NCBI RefSeq assembly: GCF_014647795.1
Contig: NZ_BMPW01000012.1
Location: 1-64,000 of the forward strand
Length of the DNA: 64,000 bases
Source of the DNA: Actinoplanes campanulatus
GTDB lineage: Bacteria > Actinomycetota > Actinomycetes > Mycobacteriales > Micromonosporaceae
Direction of reading: 5' to 3'
In this document: positions 38,024-47,173 of the stretch, one piece after another
Layout of the letters: every line of letters begins with the position of its first letter
Numbering within the stretch: position 1 is the first letter of the stretch
Made by a program: the position numbers and the translations under genes
The notes under the pieces: generated by a model
Seen by the model: the letters and a program-made list of their open reading frames with translations, nothing else
Databases searched by the model: none
What the model was told of the DNA's origin: nothing

Positions 38024-38872
38024 ATGACCATCGCGGTCGTGACCGACTCCACCGCGTACCTGCCGGCTGAACTCGACGGCATGTACGACCTGACCATCGT
38101 GCCGCTCACCGTCGTGATCAACGGCTGGGGCGGCCTGGAGGGCATCGAGGTCTCGCCGGCCGAGGTGGCCCGGGCGCTCACCGCGCGCCGGGCCGCCGTC
38201 AGCACCTCACGGCCGGCGCCCTCAGCCTTCACCGAGGTGTACCGTCGCCTGCTCGACGAGGGCGCCGACGGCGTCGTCTCGGTGCACATCTCCGCCAAGT
38301 TGTCCGGCACCTACGAGGCCGCGCAGCTCGCCGCCGCCGAGATCGGGTCCCGCGTCAAGGTGGTCGACAGCGGGACCGCGGCCATGGGGCTCGGCTTCCC
38401 GGCGCTGGCCGCCGCGGAGGCCGCCCGCAAGGGCCACGACCTGGACGCGGTCTGGCAGGAGGCCACCGACCACGCGGCCCGGGTCAGCACCCTCTTCTAC
38501 GTCGACACGCTCGAGTTCCTCCGCCGCGGGGGCCGGATCGGCGCCGCGTCGGCCCTGCTCGGCACAGCTCTGTCGGTGAAGCCGATCCTGCACGTCGACG
38601 AGGGCGCGGTCGTGGTCCGCGACAAGGTCCGCACCGCCGGGCGGGCCCTCACCCGCCTGGTCGATCTGGCCGTCGAGGCGGCCGGCGACGGTGAGGCCGA
38701 CGTCGCGGTCCATCACCTGGGCACGCCGGACCGGGCGGCCGCGCTGGTCGGCGACCTCAGCGCCCGCCTCGGCGACCGGCTGCGGGACTGCTACCTCACC
38801 GAGGTGGGCGCGGTCGTCGCCGCCCACACCGGCCCGGGCCTGGCCGGCGTGGTGGTCCATCAGCGCGCCTGA
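38024..38872 (+). CDS. DegV family fatty-acid-binding protein
   Basis: DegV/FakB proteins bind a fatty acid and present it to a FakA kinase. This 282-aa member has AVVTDSTAYLP at the start, SRPAPSAFTEVY, HISAKLSGTYEAA, VVDSGTAAMGLGF, and YVDTLEFLRRGGRIG with PILHVDEG. The Ser and Arg positions that hold the carboxylate are present. No FakA-like gene is in the window. The gene ends at the inverted repeat region. Confidence 0.94.
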   Translation: MTIAVVTDSTAYLPAELDGMYDLTIVPLTVVINGWGGLEGIEVSPAEVARALTARRAAVSTSRPAPSAFTEVYRRLLDEGADGVVSVHISAKLSGTYEAAQLAAAEIGSRVKVVDSGTAAMGLGFPALAAAEAARKGHDLDAVWQEATDHAARVSTLFYVDTLEFLRRGGRIGAASALLGTALSVKPILHVDEGAVVVRDKVRTAGRALTRLVDLAVEAAGDGEADVAVHHLGTPDRAAALVGDLSARLGDRLRDCYLTEVGAVVAAHTGPGLAGVVVHQRA

Positions 38873-38884
38873 CAAGACGCCGCT

Positions 38885-39604
38885 ATAGAACCCTTGTGGG
38901 TCTCGGTCCGCGTTTCGCTTCCGGCTCCTTTTCTTGTACGCGTGTCCTCGTTTCGTTCCTGTCAGGGCCGTTCCGCCCGCTCGGCCCCTCTCCCTGCCCA
39001 CTCCCGCCTCTGCCGCCCCCGCCGGGCGTAGATCCGTTGGACACCCCCGCATGTGCTGCCGCTCACTCCGGGTGGGTGGTCGCGGTCGTGCTTGCCAGGC
39101 ATCCGGGGCGGTGGTCCCGGCCGTCACGCCGGTGGGTGGTGAACGGGGTTCCTCGCTCACCGGGGGTTCCGGCCGGTCGGGTTCTCGGAGGTGGGCGCAC
39201 ACGGAAGCCGCCACGTGGGCGGCCGTCGCCGCTATATGCCACGTAGGAGACCACGACACTGCCGCCGTGTGTTACACCCCCTGGGGTAGGCGCGACCACC
39301 CGCCCCGGGCGACCGGCGCAACGGCCGCGAGCGGGCAACCCGGGTGCCTGGGCGGGCGACACCGCGACCGCCCGCCCAGCGTGACCGAGAGCGGGGCCGG
39401 CCGTGAGCGGCGGCAGAGGGGGCGGTGGCGACTGGGCCGGCCTGCCCGGGCACCGATCTGAGCCCGGCGGGCGCGGCACAGGCCGGAGCGGCAGTGAGCG
39501 CGCGCGGACCGGACGGGACGGCCCTGATCGGACGGGACGCGGACACGCGTACAAGAAAAAGGAGCTGGAAGCGACACGCGAACCTCGACCACGAACGGTC
39601 TCTA
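38885..39604. repeat. Large imperfect inverted repeat filling a convergent gap
   Basis: The 729 bp between the degV stop (38872) and the stop of the convergent gene (39602) has no credible gene. Its two ends are inverted copies of each other. The left arm is about 38885-39075 and the right arm about 39390-39604. The core CTTGTACGCGTGTCC (38933-38947) is matched exactly by its complement at 39541-39555. Long flanking stretches match imperfectly, such as CGCTTCC-GCTCC-TTTT before it and TCAGGGCCGT after it. The middle (about 39080-39390) is GC-rich with smaller inverted matches. It could be a mobile-element relic, a structured RNA or a double terminator. Confidence 0.75.
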
Positions 39605-40642
39605 GCCGGGGAAACGCTCCCAGGAGGAGGCCAGCCAGCGGGCCGGGGTGTGTTCGCCGGCGGTCAGGTGGGGAGCCAGGGCGGACCAGGGGAGGACGCG
39701 GTCGGCCAGCTGGACCTCGTCGGCCTCGGGAAGCAGCGTGGGGGTGTCGCGGGGCCAGACCGCGCGGGTGCGCCAGCCCTCCGTGGCGGAGCCGAGCAAC
39801 TGGATGACGGCGGAGGGCAGGTCCGGATCGGGCGGCTGGTGGGCGTACTCGTGGACGGCCAGCAGGCGCTCGGCGCGACGGACCGTCTGGTGCAGGGGAT
39901 GGTCCGGTGGAGCCGGGTAGGGGATGGTGCAGCCTCGGTCGTCGCTCGTGTAGGCCATCGGGCTCAGCGCGTGCGGGGACGTCGCGAAGATCGTCTCCGC
40001 CTCGGCGAAGAGGCCCGGCAGGTGGGGGCCGCCGTCGGCGGTGACCAGGAGGGTGCCGCGCTCGGGGGCGAAGGCCACCGGGGTGCCGCCGACCTGGTCG
40101 GCGAGGCGCGACAGCCAGCCGTCCAGCAGCAGGTGGGAGGTCCAGTAGGCGTTGCCGTCGTCGACGAACCGGACCACCACCGGGCCGGTCGCCACGCCCC
40201 GCAGGACCGCGCCGGTCAGGTTGCCGCGGGCGGTCGTGAAGATCCGCTCGGTGCGGACTCCCCAGGTCGTCGACTGCGCCGGGGTGACGTAGGTCATCGT
40301 GTCGGGCTGGTCGACCACCACGAACTCGGAGAGGAACGGCAGCACCGGCCGGCGTAGCGGAGAGCCCGGAGCGGCGCCGCGGAGCACCGGGCGCAGCAGC
40401 GGAGCGGCGTCCGGCCACTCGGCCGGGATGGGCTGAAGAGCGGCGATCAGGGCATCCAGGTGCGTGCGGTCGCGCAGCAGCGGGTCGAGACGCAGGATGG
40501 TCGGCTCGGCGTCACCCGGGGCGGTGAACCGCACCTCGAACGGCGTGGCGTGATAGCGGGCGTCCCGGACACCGGCCCGGCGCAGCCGCCGGACGACCTT
40601 GGCGGCCAGACGGGCGCGGGCGATCCTGCGGAACAGGCCCAC
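39602..40642 (-). CDS. Conserved protein of unknown function, possibly DUF1444/YtpQ-like
   Basis: The 346-aa soluble protein has a basic N-terminal helix (FRRIARARLAAKVVRRLRRAG) and a body with LPFLSEFVVVDQPDTMTYVT and VVRFVDDGNAYWTSHLLL. The order of these blocks recalls DUF1444 (YtpQ), but the similarity is weak and I would not assign a function. The start is GTG 40642 after AAGAGGGA. It lies 18 bp after the PrmC-like gene on the same strand, so the two are probably one operon. Confidence 0.75.
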   Translation of the reverse strand: MGLFRRIARARLAAKVVRRLRRAGVRDARYHATPFEVRFTAPGDAEPTILRLDPLLRDRTHLDALIAALQPIPAEWPDAAPLLRPVLRGAAPGSPLRRPVLPFLSEFVVVDQPDTMTYVTPAQSTTWGVRTERIFTTARGNLTGAVLRGVATGPVVVRFVDDGNAYWTSHLLLDGWLSRLADQVGGTPVAFAPERGTLLVTADGGPHLPGLFAEAETIFATSPHALSPMAYTSDDRGCTIPYPAPPDHPLHQTVRRAERLLAVHEYAHQPPDPDLPSAVIQLLGSATEGWRTRAVWPRDTPTLLPEADEVQLADRVLPWSALAPHLTAGEHTPARWLASSWERFPG

Positions 40643-40660
40643 GGAGTCCCTCTTCTTACG

Positions 40661-41428
40661 TCAGGGTTGGCGCGACACGATCGCGCGGGCGTCGAGATCA
40701 TCGTCGGTGGTGACGGTGGGCGTCAATCCGTTCCCGAGGGCCGCCGCGAGGGCCGCCGCGGTCTGCGCCTCGGTGATCTCGGAGATCAGCAGCCCGCCCG
40801 GGGCCAGCCAGCCGGCCGCCCCGGCGGTGACCGCGCGGAACACGGCCAGGCCGTCGTCGCCGCCGTCCAGCGCGGTACGCGGTTCGTGATCCCGGGCCTC
40901 GGCGGGCAGGAACGGCAGGTGGCGGGTCGCGACGTAGGGCACGTTGGCCAGCAGGAGGGTGATCCGGCCGCGCAGCTCCGGCGGCAGGGCGCCGTACAGA
41001 TCGCCCTGATGGACGGTGTGGCCCGGCAGGTTGTCACGGGCGCACGCCACGGCGACCGGATCCACGTCGGCGGCGTGCAGGACGATCCCCGGAACCCGGT
41101 GGTGGACGGCCAGGCCCAGGGCGCCGGAACCGCAGCACAGGTCGACGACCACATCACCCGGGCGGACCGCGGCGGCGCCGAGACGTACGAGCAGTTCGCT
41201 GCGCACCCGGGGCACGAAGACCCCCGGCCGGAGGCGTACGCGGACGCCGCAGAAGTCGGCATGGCCGACCACCTGCTCCAGGGGCTCGCCGGCGGCACGC
41301 CGCTCGACCAGCGCGGCCAGGTGGTCCGCGGAGGTCGCGGCCCCGCTCAGGATCTCCGCCTCCTCCTCGGCGAACACGCAGCCGGCGGCACGCAGCCGGA
41401 CGATCGCGGCGGCTCGGGCATCTGTCAC
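40661..41428 (-). CDS. PrmC/HemK-related protein-(glutamine-N5) methyltransferase of unknown substrate
   Basis: This 255-aa SAM-dependent methyltransferase has the SAM loop DLCCGSGALGLAV (about 93-105), the acidic ADVDP, and NVPYVA where true PrmC has NPPY. The short N-terminal helical domain ends in GEPLEQVVGHADFCG. The change from NPPY to NVPY, and the lack of a neighbouring prfA, point to the related TIGR03704-type family rather than the release-factor enzyme. The GTG start has GAGGA 9 nt upstream. It is divergent from comEA. Confidence 0.88.
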   Translation of the reverse strand: MTDARAAAIVRLRAAGCVFAEEEAEILSGAATSADHLAALVERRAAGEPLEQVVGHADFCGVRVRLRPGVFVPRVRSELLVRLGAAAVRPGDVVVDLCCGSGALGLAVHHRVPGIVLHAADVDPVAVACARDNLPGHTVHQGDLYGALPPELRGRITLLLANVPYVATRHLPFLPAEARDHEPRTALDGGDDGLAVFRAVTAGAAGWLAPGGLLISEITEAQTAAALAAALGNGLTPTVTTDDDLDARAIVSRQP

Positions 41429-41522
41429 ACGCAGTCCTCAGCACGAATCGAAGGGCACCGGACGGTTGTCCACAATGCCGCGTCATCCACAAGGCCACGG
41501 GCGGGGGAACGCCGATCGCTCC

Positions 41523-41534
41523 TACGGTCGGCCC
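41523..41534 (+). promoter_or_regulatory. Leaderless promoter -10 (TACGGT) of comEA
   Basis: TACGGT at 41523-41528 is 6 nt before GTG 41535. There is no Shine-Dalgarno sequence. This picks GTG 41535 within a frame that is open much further upstream. Confidence 0.55.
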
Positions 41535-42395
41535 GTGCGAGAGGCGAAGGATAGCGGTGACGTCGTGGGGGCGCGGCTGCGGGCCGTGCTCGACGGGGGC
41601 GCGGCCCCGGCGGACGGGCCGTTGGAGTGGGCGGACATCATCCCCGCCTGGTCGGCGGAGGAGGACGATGTCTCCCCTTTAGAGAGCCGTTCCGCCGGCG
41701 GTTCGCCGGGTGGGGACGCTCCGCCCGCCGCCGGCTCGGGCGCCTTGCCGGGTGAGGGCGCCTTCGAGAGCGGGCACCGGCGATGGTTGCACGCCTTCGA
41801 TCCGGGGCGGCCCGGGGTGCGGGCGCTCGGCGCGGTGGCGCTGACGGTCGTGCTGATCGCGGCGTTCGTGGCGTGGCGGGCCCGGCCGCGGGTCGATCCG
41901 GTCGAGCCGTCCCCGGTGGTGGCGGAGACGGGCCCCTCGGCGCTGCCCCGGCCCGTGGCCTCCTCCGGCGAGGTGGTGGTGGCGGTGGGCGGCAAGGTCC
42001 GGCGGCCGGGCCTGGTGCGGCTCAGCCCGGGTGCCCGGGTCGCCGACGCCCTGGCCGCCGCGGGCGGGGCCGACCCGGGCGTGGACGTGGCGATGCTCAA
42101 CCTCGCGCGGAGGCTCGCCGACGGCGAGCTGATCATGGTGGGGGTCACGCCGCCACCGGGTGCCGTGCCGGCGGCCGGGCCGTCCGCTCCGGCCGGCCCG
42201 GGATCGCCGGTGAATCTGAATGCCGCCACCCTCGCCGATCTGGACGGGTTGCCCGGGGTCGGGCCGGTGCTGGCGCAGCGGATCCTGGACGCGCGCGAGA
42301 CGCAGGGCGGGTTCCGGGCGGTCAGCGACCTGCGGAAGGTGGACGGCATCGGGCAGGCCCGGTTCGAGCAGCTGAAAGACCTGGTGACGGTCTGA
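41535..42395 (+). CDS. comEA: ComEA family DNA-binding protein
   Basis: ComEA binds DNA outside the membrane during uptake. The 286-aa protein has a long acidic cytoplasmic N-terminus, one membrane helix (GAVALTVVLIAAFVAW, about 98-115), an SLBB domain (VVVAVGGKVRRPGLVRL ... LIMVGV, about 145-205) and a C-terminal helix-hairpin-helix pair (NLNAATLADLDGLPGVGPVLAQRILD). The stop overlaps the comEC start (TGATG). Confidence 0.94.
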   Translation: MREAKDSGDVVGARLRAVLDGGAAPADGPLEWADIIPAWSAEEDDVSPLESRSAGGSPGGDAPPAAGSGALPGEGAFESGHRRWLHAFDPGRPGVRALGAVALTVVLIAAFVAWRARPRVDPVEPSPVVAETGPSALPRPVASSGEVVVAVGGKVRRPGLVRLSPGARVADALAAAGGADPGVDVAMLNLARRLADGELIMVGVTPPPGAVPAAGPSAPAGPGSPVNLNAATLADLDGLPGVGPVLAQRILDARETQGGFRAVSDLRKVDGIGQARFEQLKDLVTV

Positions 42396-44722
42396 TGGGC
42401 GGGGCTGTTCCGGATCTTCGGCTGGCCGGGTTCACGATCGGGCTGTGGCTCGCGGCGCTGGGCGCGCTGCACCTCTCCGCCGGGTGGGGGATCGTGGCCG
42501 GGGCGGGTGGTCTGGGATGCGCGGCGGTTCTCGCCGGGGCGCTCAGGTCCGCGGCCGGGGTGCGCTGGATCGGCGTGGCGGTGGCGCTCGGGGCCGGGTG
42601 CGGCGCCGTCGCCACCGCGGCGCGGATGTCGGTGCGGGAGGCGCCGGCGCTGTCCGTGCTCGTCGAGTCCGGTGCGACGGTCCGGGCCGCCCTCGTGGTG
42701 CGTGACGATCCCCGGCTCCTGGCCCGGTCGGCCGGGCCGCCGACGTTTCTGGTGGCGGTCACCCTGGAGTCGGTGACCGCGGAGGACGCGCCGCCGGTCC
42801 GGCTCTCCGCGCGGGCCCTGGTGCTCGGAGCCGATCCGGGCTGGCGGGGGCTGCTGCCCGGGCAGCGGGTCACGGTCACCGGCCGCCTCCTGCCGCCCCG
42901 CCCCGGTGACCTGCGGGCCGCGGTGCTCTCGGCGCGGACCCCACCGGTGCCGGAGGGCCGGCCGTCGTGGGCGCAGCGCGGCGCCGGTGTGCTGCGGGCG
43001 GGACTCCAGCGGGCCTGTGAGCCGCTGCCGGACGACTCCGGTGGCCTGCTGCCGGGCCTGGTGGTGGGCGACACCAGCCGGCTGGACCCGGCCCTGGAGG
43101 AGGACTTCCGGGCCACCGGGCTCACGCACCTGACGGCCGTCTCGGGGACGAACGTGGCGATCGTGCTGGGTGTGGTGCTGTTCGTGGTGCGCCGGTTCCC
43201 GGCCGGGCCGGTCCTCTGCGCGGTGCTGTGCGCGGTCGCGCTGGCCGGGTTCGTGATCCTGGCCCGGCCGTCGCCCAGCGTGATCCGGGCCGGTGCGATG
43301 GGCGCCATCGGGCTGTTGGGTCTGGCCGGCGGCCGGCCACGGGCGGCGGTGCCCGCGCTGGCCGCCGCGGCCGCGGCGCTGCTGATCGCCGACCCGGAGC
43401 TGGCCGCCGATCCGGGGTTCGCGCTGTCGGTGCTCGCCACGGCCGGGTTGCTGCTGCTCGCGCCGGTCTGGCGCGACGGGCTCCGGCGGGCCGGATGCCC
43501 CGCGGGGGTGGCGGAGGCGCTGGCCGTGCCGGCCGCCGCGCAGGTGGCCTGCGGACCGGTGGTGGCGGCCATCTCCGGCACGGTCAGCCTCATCTCGGTG
43601 CCGGCGAATCTGGTCGTGGTCCCGGCGATCGCCCCCGCCACGCTGCTCGGCGTGAGCGCGGCGGTGCTCTCGCCGGTCTGGCCGGCGGCCGCCGAGTTCA
43701 CCGCGTGGCTCGGGCACTGGCCGGCGGAGTGGCTGGTGCTCGTCGCGCACACCGGTGCGCGGGTCCCGGCGGGCGCGTTGCCCTGGCCGGACGGCGCGGT
43801 CGGCGGGCTGCTGTTGGCCGGGTTGACGGTGGCCGTGCTGTTCGCCGCGCGGCGGGCGATCGTGCGGCGTGTGGCGACCGTGGTGGCGCTCGGGGCGGTC
43901 CTCGGCGCGCTGCCGGTGCGGTTGCTCTCTCCGGGGTGGCCGCCGCCGGGGTGGTTCGTGGTGGCGTGCGCGGTCGGGCAGGGAGACGCCGTGGTGCTGG
44001 CCGCCGGGGCGGGGCGGGCCGTGGTGGTGGATGCCGGGCCCGAACCGAACGCGGTGGACCGGTGCCTGCGGCGGCTCGGTGTGCGGGAGGTGGCGGTCCT
44101 GGTGGTCAGCCACTTCCACGTCGACCACATCGGCGGCGTCGACGGGGTGTTCCGGGGCCGGCGGGTGGGTGCGGTGATCGGGCCCGCCTGGCCGGAGCCG
44201 GCGAGCGGGCGGGCCGCGGTGGAGAAGGCCGCCGCGGAGGCCGGGGTCGCGGTGGGGGTGGCCGGGGCCGGGTGGGCGTACTCGGTCGGTGGGCTGCGGC
44301 TGGAGGCGCTCGGGCCGATCACTGAGATGCGTGGCACCAACTCGGATCCGAACAACAACTCGCTGATCCTGCGAGCCGGGGCCGGCGGCCGTTCGGTGCT
44401 GCTGCTCGGCGACGCGGAGACCGAGGAGCAGGAGGATCTCGTCGCGGGCCTGGGGGCGGCCGGGCTCCGGGCCGACGTGCTCAAGGTGGCTCACCACGGG
44501 AGCGCGCTGCAGGCGACGGCGCTGCTGGACGCCGTGCGGCCGGCGGTAGCGCTGGTGTCGGTCGGGCGGGACAACGACTACGGCCATCCCAACGCCGGGG
44601 TGATCGGGCGGATCGCGCGGGGCGGGGCGCGGGTCCTGCGTACCGATGAGTCGGGGGACGTGGCCGCGGTGATCGTGGAGGGGCAGCTGGCGGTGGCGGT
44701 CAGGGGTGATCCGCCGTCGTGA
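42395..44722 (+). CDS. comEC: ComEC/Rec2 competence membrane channel with metallo-beta-lactamase domain
   Basis: The 775-aa protein has an N-terminal OB-like part, a competence domain of many membrane helices (GLVVGDTSRLDPALEEDFRATGLTHLTAVSGTNVAIVLG is its hallmark start, near 215-250), and a C-terminal metallo-beta-lactamase domain (about 505-775) with SHFHVDHIGG (HxHxDH intact) and VAHHGS. The MBL part may degrade the non-transported strand. It is coupled to comEA by a 1-nt overlap. A functional uptake system would also need a type IV pilus, not seen here. Confidence 0.95.
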   Translation: MGGAVPDLRLAGFTIGLWLAALGALHLSAGWGIVAGAGGLGCAAVLAGALRSAAGVRWIGVAVALGAGCGAVATAARMSVREAPALSVLVESGATVRAALVVRDDPRLLARSAGPPTFLVAVTLESVTAEDAPPVRLSARALVLGADPGWRGLLPGQRVTVTGRLLPPRPGDLRAAVLSARTPPVPEGRPSWAQRGAGVLRAGLQRACEPLPDDSGGLLPGLVVGDTSRLDPALEEDFRATGLTHLTAVSGTNVAIVLGVVLFVVRRFPAGPVLCAVLCAVALAGFVILARPSPSVIRAGAMGAIGLLGLAGGRPRAAVPALAAAAAALLIADPELAADPGFALSVLATAGLLLLAPVWRDGLRRAGCPAGVAEALAVPAAAQVACGPVVAAISGTVSLISVPANLVVVPAIAPATLLGVSAAVLSPVWPAAAEFTAWLGHWPAEWLVLVAHTGARVPAGALPWPDGAVGGLLLAGLTVAVLFAARRAIVRRVATVVALGAVLGALPVRLLSPGWPPPGWFVVACAVGQGDAVVLAAGAGRAVVVDAGPEPNAVDRCLRRLGVREVAVLVVSHFHVDHIGGVDGVFRGRRVGAVIGPAWPEPASGRAAVEKAAAEAGVAVGVAGAGWAYSVGGLRLEALGPITEMRGTNSDPNNNSLILRAGAGGRSVLLLGDAETEEQEDLVAGLGAAGLRADVLKVAHHGSALQATALLDAVRPAVALVSVGRDNDYGHPNAGVIGRIARGGARVLRTDESGDVAAVIVEGQLAVAVRGDPPS

Positions 44723-44764
44723 CGACCCTTCCAGGCGGCACGACACGCCCGGAGAGGCGTGAGA

Positions 44765-44805
44765 TTTGCACCTGATAACGCTCAATAATGGACGAAAGGT
44801 GCAAA
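44765..44805. promoter_or_regulatory. AT-rich inverted repeat between comEC and holA
   Basis: TTTGCACCT (44765-44773) and AGGTGCAAA (44797-44805) are perfect inverted copies around 23 AT-rich bases, in a 230-bp gap that has no gene. It could be an operator or a long-loop hairpin. There is no T-tract after it. I recognise no factor. Confidence 0.5.
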
Positions 44806-44952
44806 CCATCATGGCAAGGCGTTAGTCCTGAGCAGGCGACCCTGCGAGCCGGGCGACATGTCAGCCTGCCGATATGTCTGGTTTCGCGTTCGGTGATCGG
44901 CGTTCTGCGCTAACGAGTGAGGCTCGCGGACTTGTCGCTCCCCCGTGCGACG

Positions 44953-45936
44953 ATGTTGCGCGTGAATGCCGTGCCGCCCCCCTCGTTGCTGCTCGTCCAA
45001 GGCGATGAGGAGCTGCTCGCCGCCCGTGCCGTCGCTGAGGCCGTCGAGGCGGCCCGAGCCGCTGACCCCGGCGCGGACGTTCGGGAGTTCGAGGCCGGGT
45101 CGCTGGTCGCCGGTGAGGTCGCCGAGATCCTCAGCCCGTCGCTCTTCGGCGGCCGCCGGGTCCTGGTGATCCGGAGCGGTCAGGACGCGCGCAAGGATCT
45201 GACCACCGCCCTGCTCGCCTACGCGAAGAGCCCCGACCCCGACGTGACACTGATTGTCACCCATGTGGGCGGGGCCAAGGGCAAGGCGTTCGCTGACGGG
45301 CTGCGGGCCGCCGGCGCGACCGTGGTGCCGGCGATGAAGCTGAAGAAGGACTCGGAGCGGATCGCGTTCGTGCGCAACGAGTTCCGCCGCAACGGGGCCC
45401 GCTGTGACGACGCCGCGGCCTCCGCGCTGCTCCAGGCGGTCGGCAACGACCTGCGCGAGATCGCGGCGGCCTGCTCCCAACTGCTCGCCGACACGGACGG
45501 GAAGATCACCGAGGCGGTGGTGGCCCGCTACTACAAGGGGCGCGCCGAGGTGACCGGGTTCGCGGTGGCCGACGCCGCCATGGTCGGCGACCTTCCCGGT
45601 GCGCTGGAGGCGCTGCGTTGGGCGCTGCACGTCGGGGTCGACCCGGTGCCGATCGCCGACGCGCTCGCCGACGGCGTGCGGACCGTGGCACGGGTCGCGT
45701 CGGCGGGGCGGGGGAATCCGTACCAGCTGGCCGGCACGCTCGGCATGCCGGCCTGGAAGATCGAGAAGGCCCAGGGGCGCAGCCGCGGCTGGACCCCGGA
45801 AGGGCTGGCCGACGCCATGCGGGCGGCCGCCGAGTGCAACGCCGCGGTCAAGGGCGGCGCCGAGGACCGGGGCTACGCCCTGGAACAGACCGTCTTCGCG
45901 ATCGCGGCGGCCCGCCGGGACGGAGGAAACCGATGA
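44953..45936 (+). CDS. holA: DNA polymerase III delta subunit
   Basis: HolA opens the sliding clamp in the clamp loader. The 327-aa protein fits the family: LLLVQGDEELLAARAVAEAV, then VREFEAGSLVAGEVAEILSPSLFGGRRVLVI, and the C-terminal domain QLAGTLGMPAWKIEKAQGRSRGW. The start may be ATG 44953 or GTG 44962; neither has a ribosome site, and upstream codons to 44917 are also open. The order comEA-comEC-holA-rpsT is usual in actinobacteria. Confidence 0.95.
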   Translation: MLRVNAVPPPSLLLVQGDEELLAARAVAEAVEAARAADPGADVREFEAGSLVAGEVAEILSPSLFGGRRVLVIRSGQDARKDLTTALLAYAKSPDPDVTLIVTHVGGAKGKAFADGLRAAGATVVPAMKLKKDSERIAFVRNEFRRNGARCDDAAASALLQAVGNDLREIAAACSQLLADTDGKITEAVVARYYKGRAEVTGFAVADAAMVGDLPGALEALRWALHVGVDPVPIADALADGVRTVARVASAGRGNPYQLAGTLGMPAWKIEKAQGRSRGWTPEGLADAMRAAAECNAAVKGGAEDRGYALEQTVFAIAAARRDGGNR

Positions 45937-46691
45937 CCCGGACGATTCGCTCCCGCCGCGCCGACGAGGCGAACCGGCCGCTGTATGCCCGGGCGCTGCG
46001 GCTCCGGCGCCTCGCGCCCAGCGGGCTGCTCTGCTTCGTCTTCCTCGAGGGCGCGGTCGTTCTCGGGATCCTCCTCGCGCTGGCCGAGCTGGTCAGCTGG
46101 TGGGGAGTGCTCGTCCTGCCGGTCACCGTGGCGCTGATGGTGAAGTTCAACGACCTGGTGGCCGGTGTGATCACGCCACGGCCGGTGGCCACCGAGACCG
46201 CCTCGGCGCGGGTGTCCGTGCTGCGCCCGGCCGCTATGCCGGAGCACGGGCCGGCGTCCTCGGAGACGCTGTCGGCGTACCGGTCGGTCGATGAGACGCC
46301 GGGTGCCCCGGACTCCGCGCGCTACGCGCCGGAGCGGAAGACCGCCGAATACGGCCCGGCGGTGCTGTCCGAGTCGCTCGGGGACGGGTTTTCGACGGAG
46401 GACCTGCCCGGTGTGCCTGCGGTGGGATATCCCGGCACGTATTCCCGCGGGCCCGCCTACGGTGACGGCGGGGGCAACCACAACGCCGGGCCGGGGCACG
46501 GTCTCGCTGGTGGCTCGCTTCATGCCCAGCCGGCGGTGACGCCCGCGACCGGGTACGCCTCGGCTACCCAGGACCCGGCAGAGGACGCCGGCGCCGCGGG
46601 GAAGGGCGCGCCGATCCGGCGGCCGTGGGCCGAGCAACTGGACATGCGGCAGCAGATGGCTCGTCAGACGGCGGCTCGCCGCTACGAGTGA
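45933..46691 (+). CDS. Membrane protein of unknown function
   Basis: The 252-aa protein has a basic N-terminus (TIRSRRADEANRPLYARALRLRRLAPSG), two membrane helices (about 30-50 and 54-72) and a long disordered C-terminal part ending in an amphipathic RRPWAEQLDMRQQMARQTAARRYE segment. The ATG overlaps the holA stop (ATGA), after GGAGG. I recognise no domain. Similar small two-helix proteins after holA are seen in related genomes, but this is recollection only. Confidence 0.8.
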   Translation: MTRTIRSRRADEANRPLYARALRLRRLAPSGLLCFVFLEGAVVLGILLALAELVSWWGVLVLPVTVALMVKFNDLVAGVITPRPVATETASARVSVLRPAAMPEHGPASSETLSAYRSVDETPGAPDSARYAPERKTAEYGPAVLSESLGDGFSTEDLPGVPAVGYPGTYSRGPAYGDGGGNHNAGPGHGLAGGSLHAQPAVTPATGYASATQDPAEDAGAAGKGAPIRRPWAEQLDMRQQMARQTAARRYE

Positions 46692-46774
46692 GGGCTGCTC
46701 CTCAGCATCAGGCGGTCTGCCCGGAAGGGTCGCCGCACCCATCGCCATGCCCCTTGAGGGCACCGATTCCGTGA

Positions 46775-46823
46775 AAATGGGACCGGGCACCGCTGTGGAC
46801 CCGAAGGTCCAGCGGTGCCCGGT
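46775..46823. terminator. Terminator between the holA unit and rpsT
   Basis: A 12-bp stem (ACCGGGCACCGC 46782-46793 with GCGGTGCCCGGT 46812-46823) encloses a second stem TGGACC-CGAA-GGTCCA. In the minus direction it is followed by ATTTTC, so it suits rpsT best. It can also stop the plus-strand unit. Confidence 0.82.
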
Positions 46824-46906
46824 TGTGTCCAAACCGGCCCACCCGAAGGTCGGCCGGGGTCAGCTACCGCTGCTGTGCGGCTCTGACACGATCCGGAACG
46901 AGCGGA

Positions 46907-47173
46907 TCAGGCGGACAGCGCGGCGATCTTCTTGGCGATGGCCGACTTACGGTTCGCCGCCTGGTTCTTGTGAATGACGCCCTTGCTGACGGCCTTGTCC
47001 AGCTGACGCGAAGCGTCACGCAGAAGAGCGGTGGCCGACTCGACGTTGCCCGAGTCGCTCGCCTCGTGCAGCTTGCGGATCACGGTCTTCAGCGAAGACT
47101 TGACCGACTTGTTGCGCAGACGGGCCTTCTCGTTCTGCCGGTTGCGCTTGATCTGGGACTTGATGTTCGCCAC
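46907..47173 (-). CDS. rpsT: 30S ribosomal protein S20
   Basis: The 88-aa protein has the typical [30 protein letters not shown] start and the [20 protein letters not shown] block. It is encoded alone and opposite to its neighbours, as in most bacteria. The GTG start has AAGG 7 nt upstream. Confidence 0.98.
   Translation of the reverse strand: MANIKSQIKRNRQNEKARLRNKSVKSSLKTVIRKLHEASDSGNVESATALLRDASRQLDKAVSKGVIHKNQAANRKSAIAKKIAALSA

Noticed and set aside
39063-40418. 451-aa minus-strand frame running through the inverted repeat
   Set aside because: It lies across the 39602-40642 gene in another frame and shows only Pro/Arg-rich composition. The repeat arms differ by indels that break any shared frame.
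41016-41534. Longer comEA start far upstream (frame open from 41016)
   Set aside because: That part overlaps the divergent methyltransferase gene and encodes only Arg/Thr-rich shadow sequence. GTG 41535 has a TACGGT box 6 nt before it.
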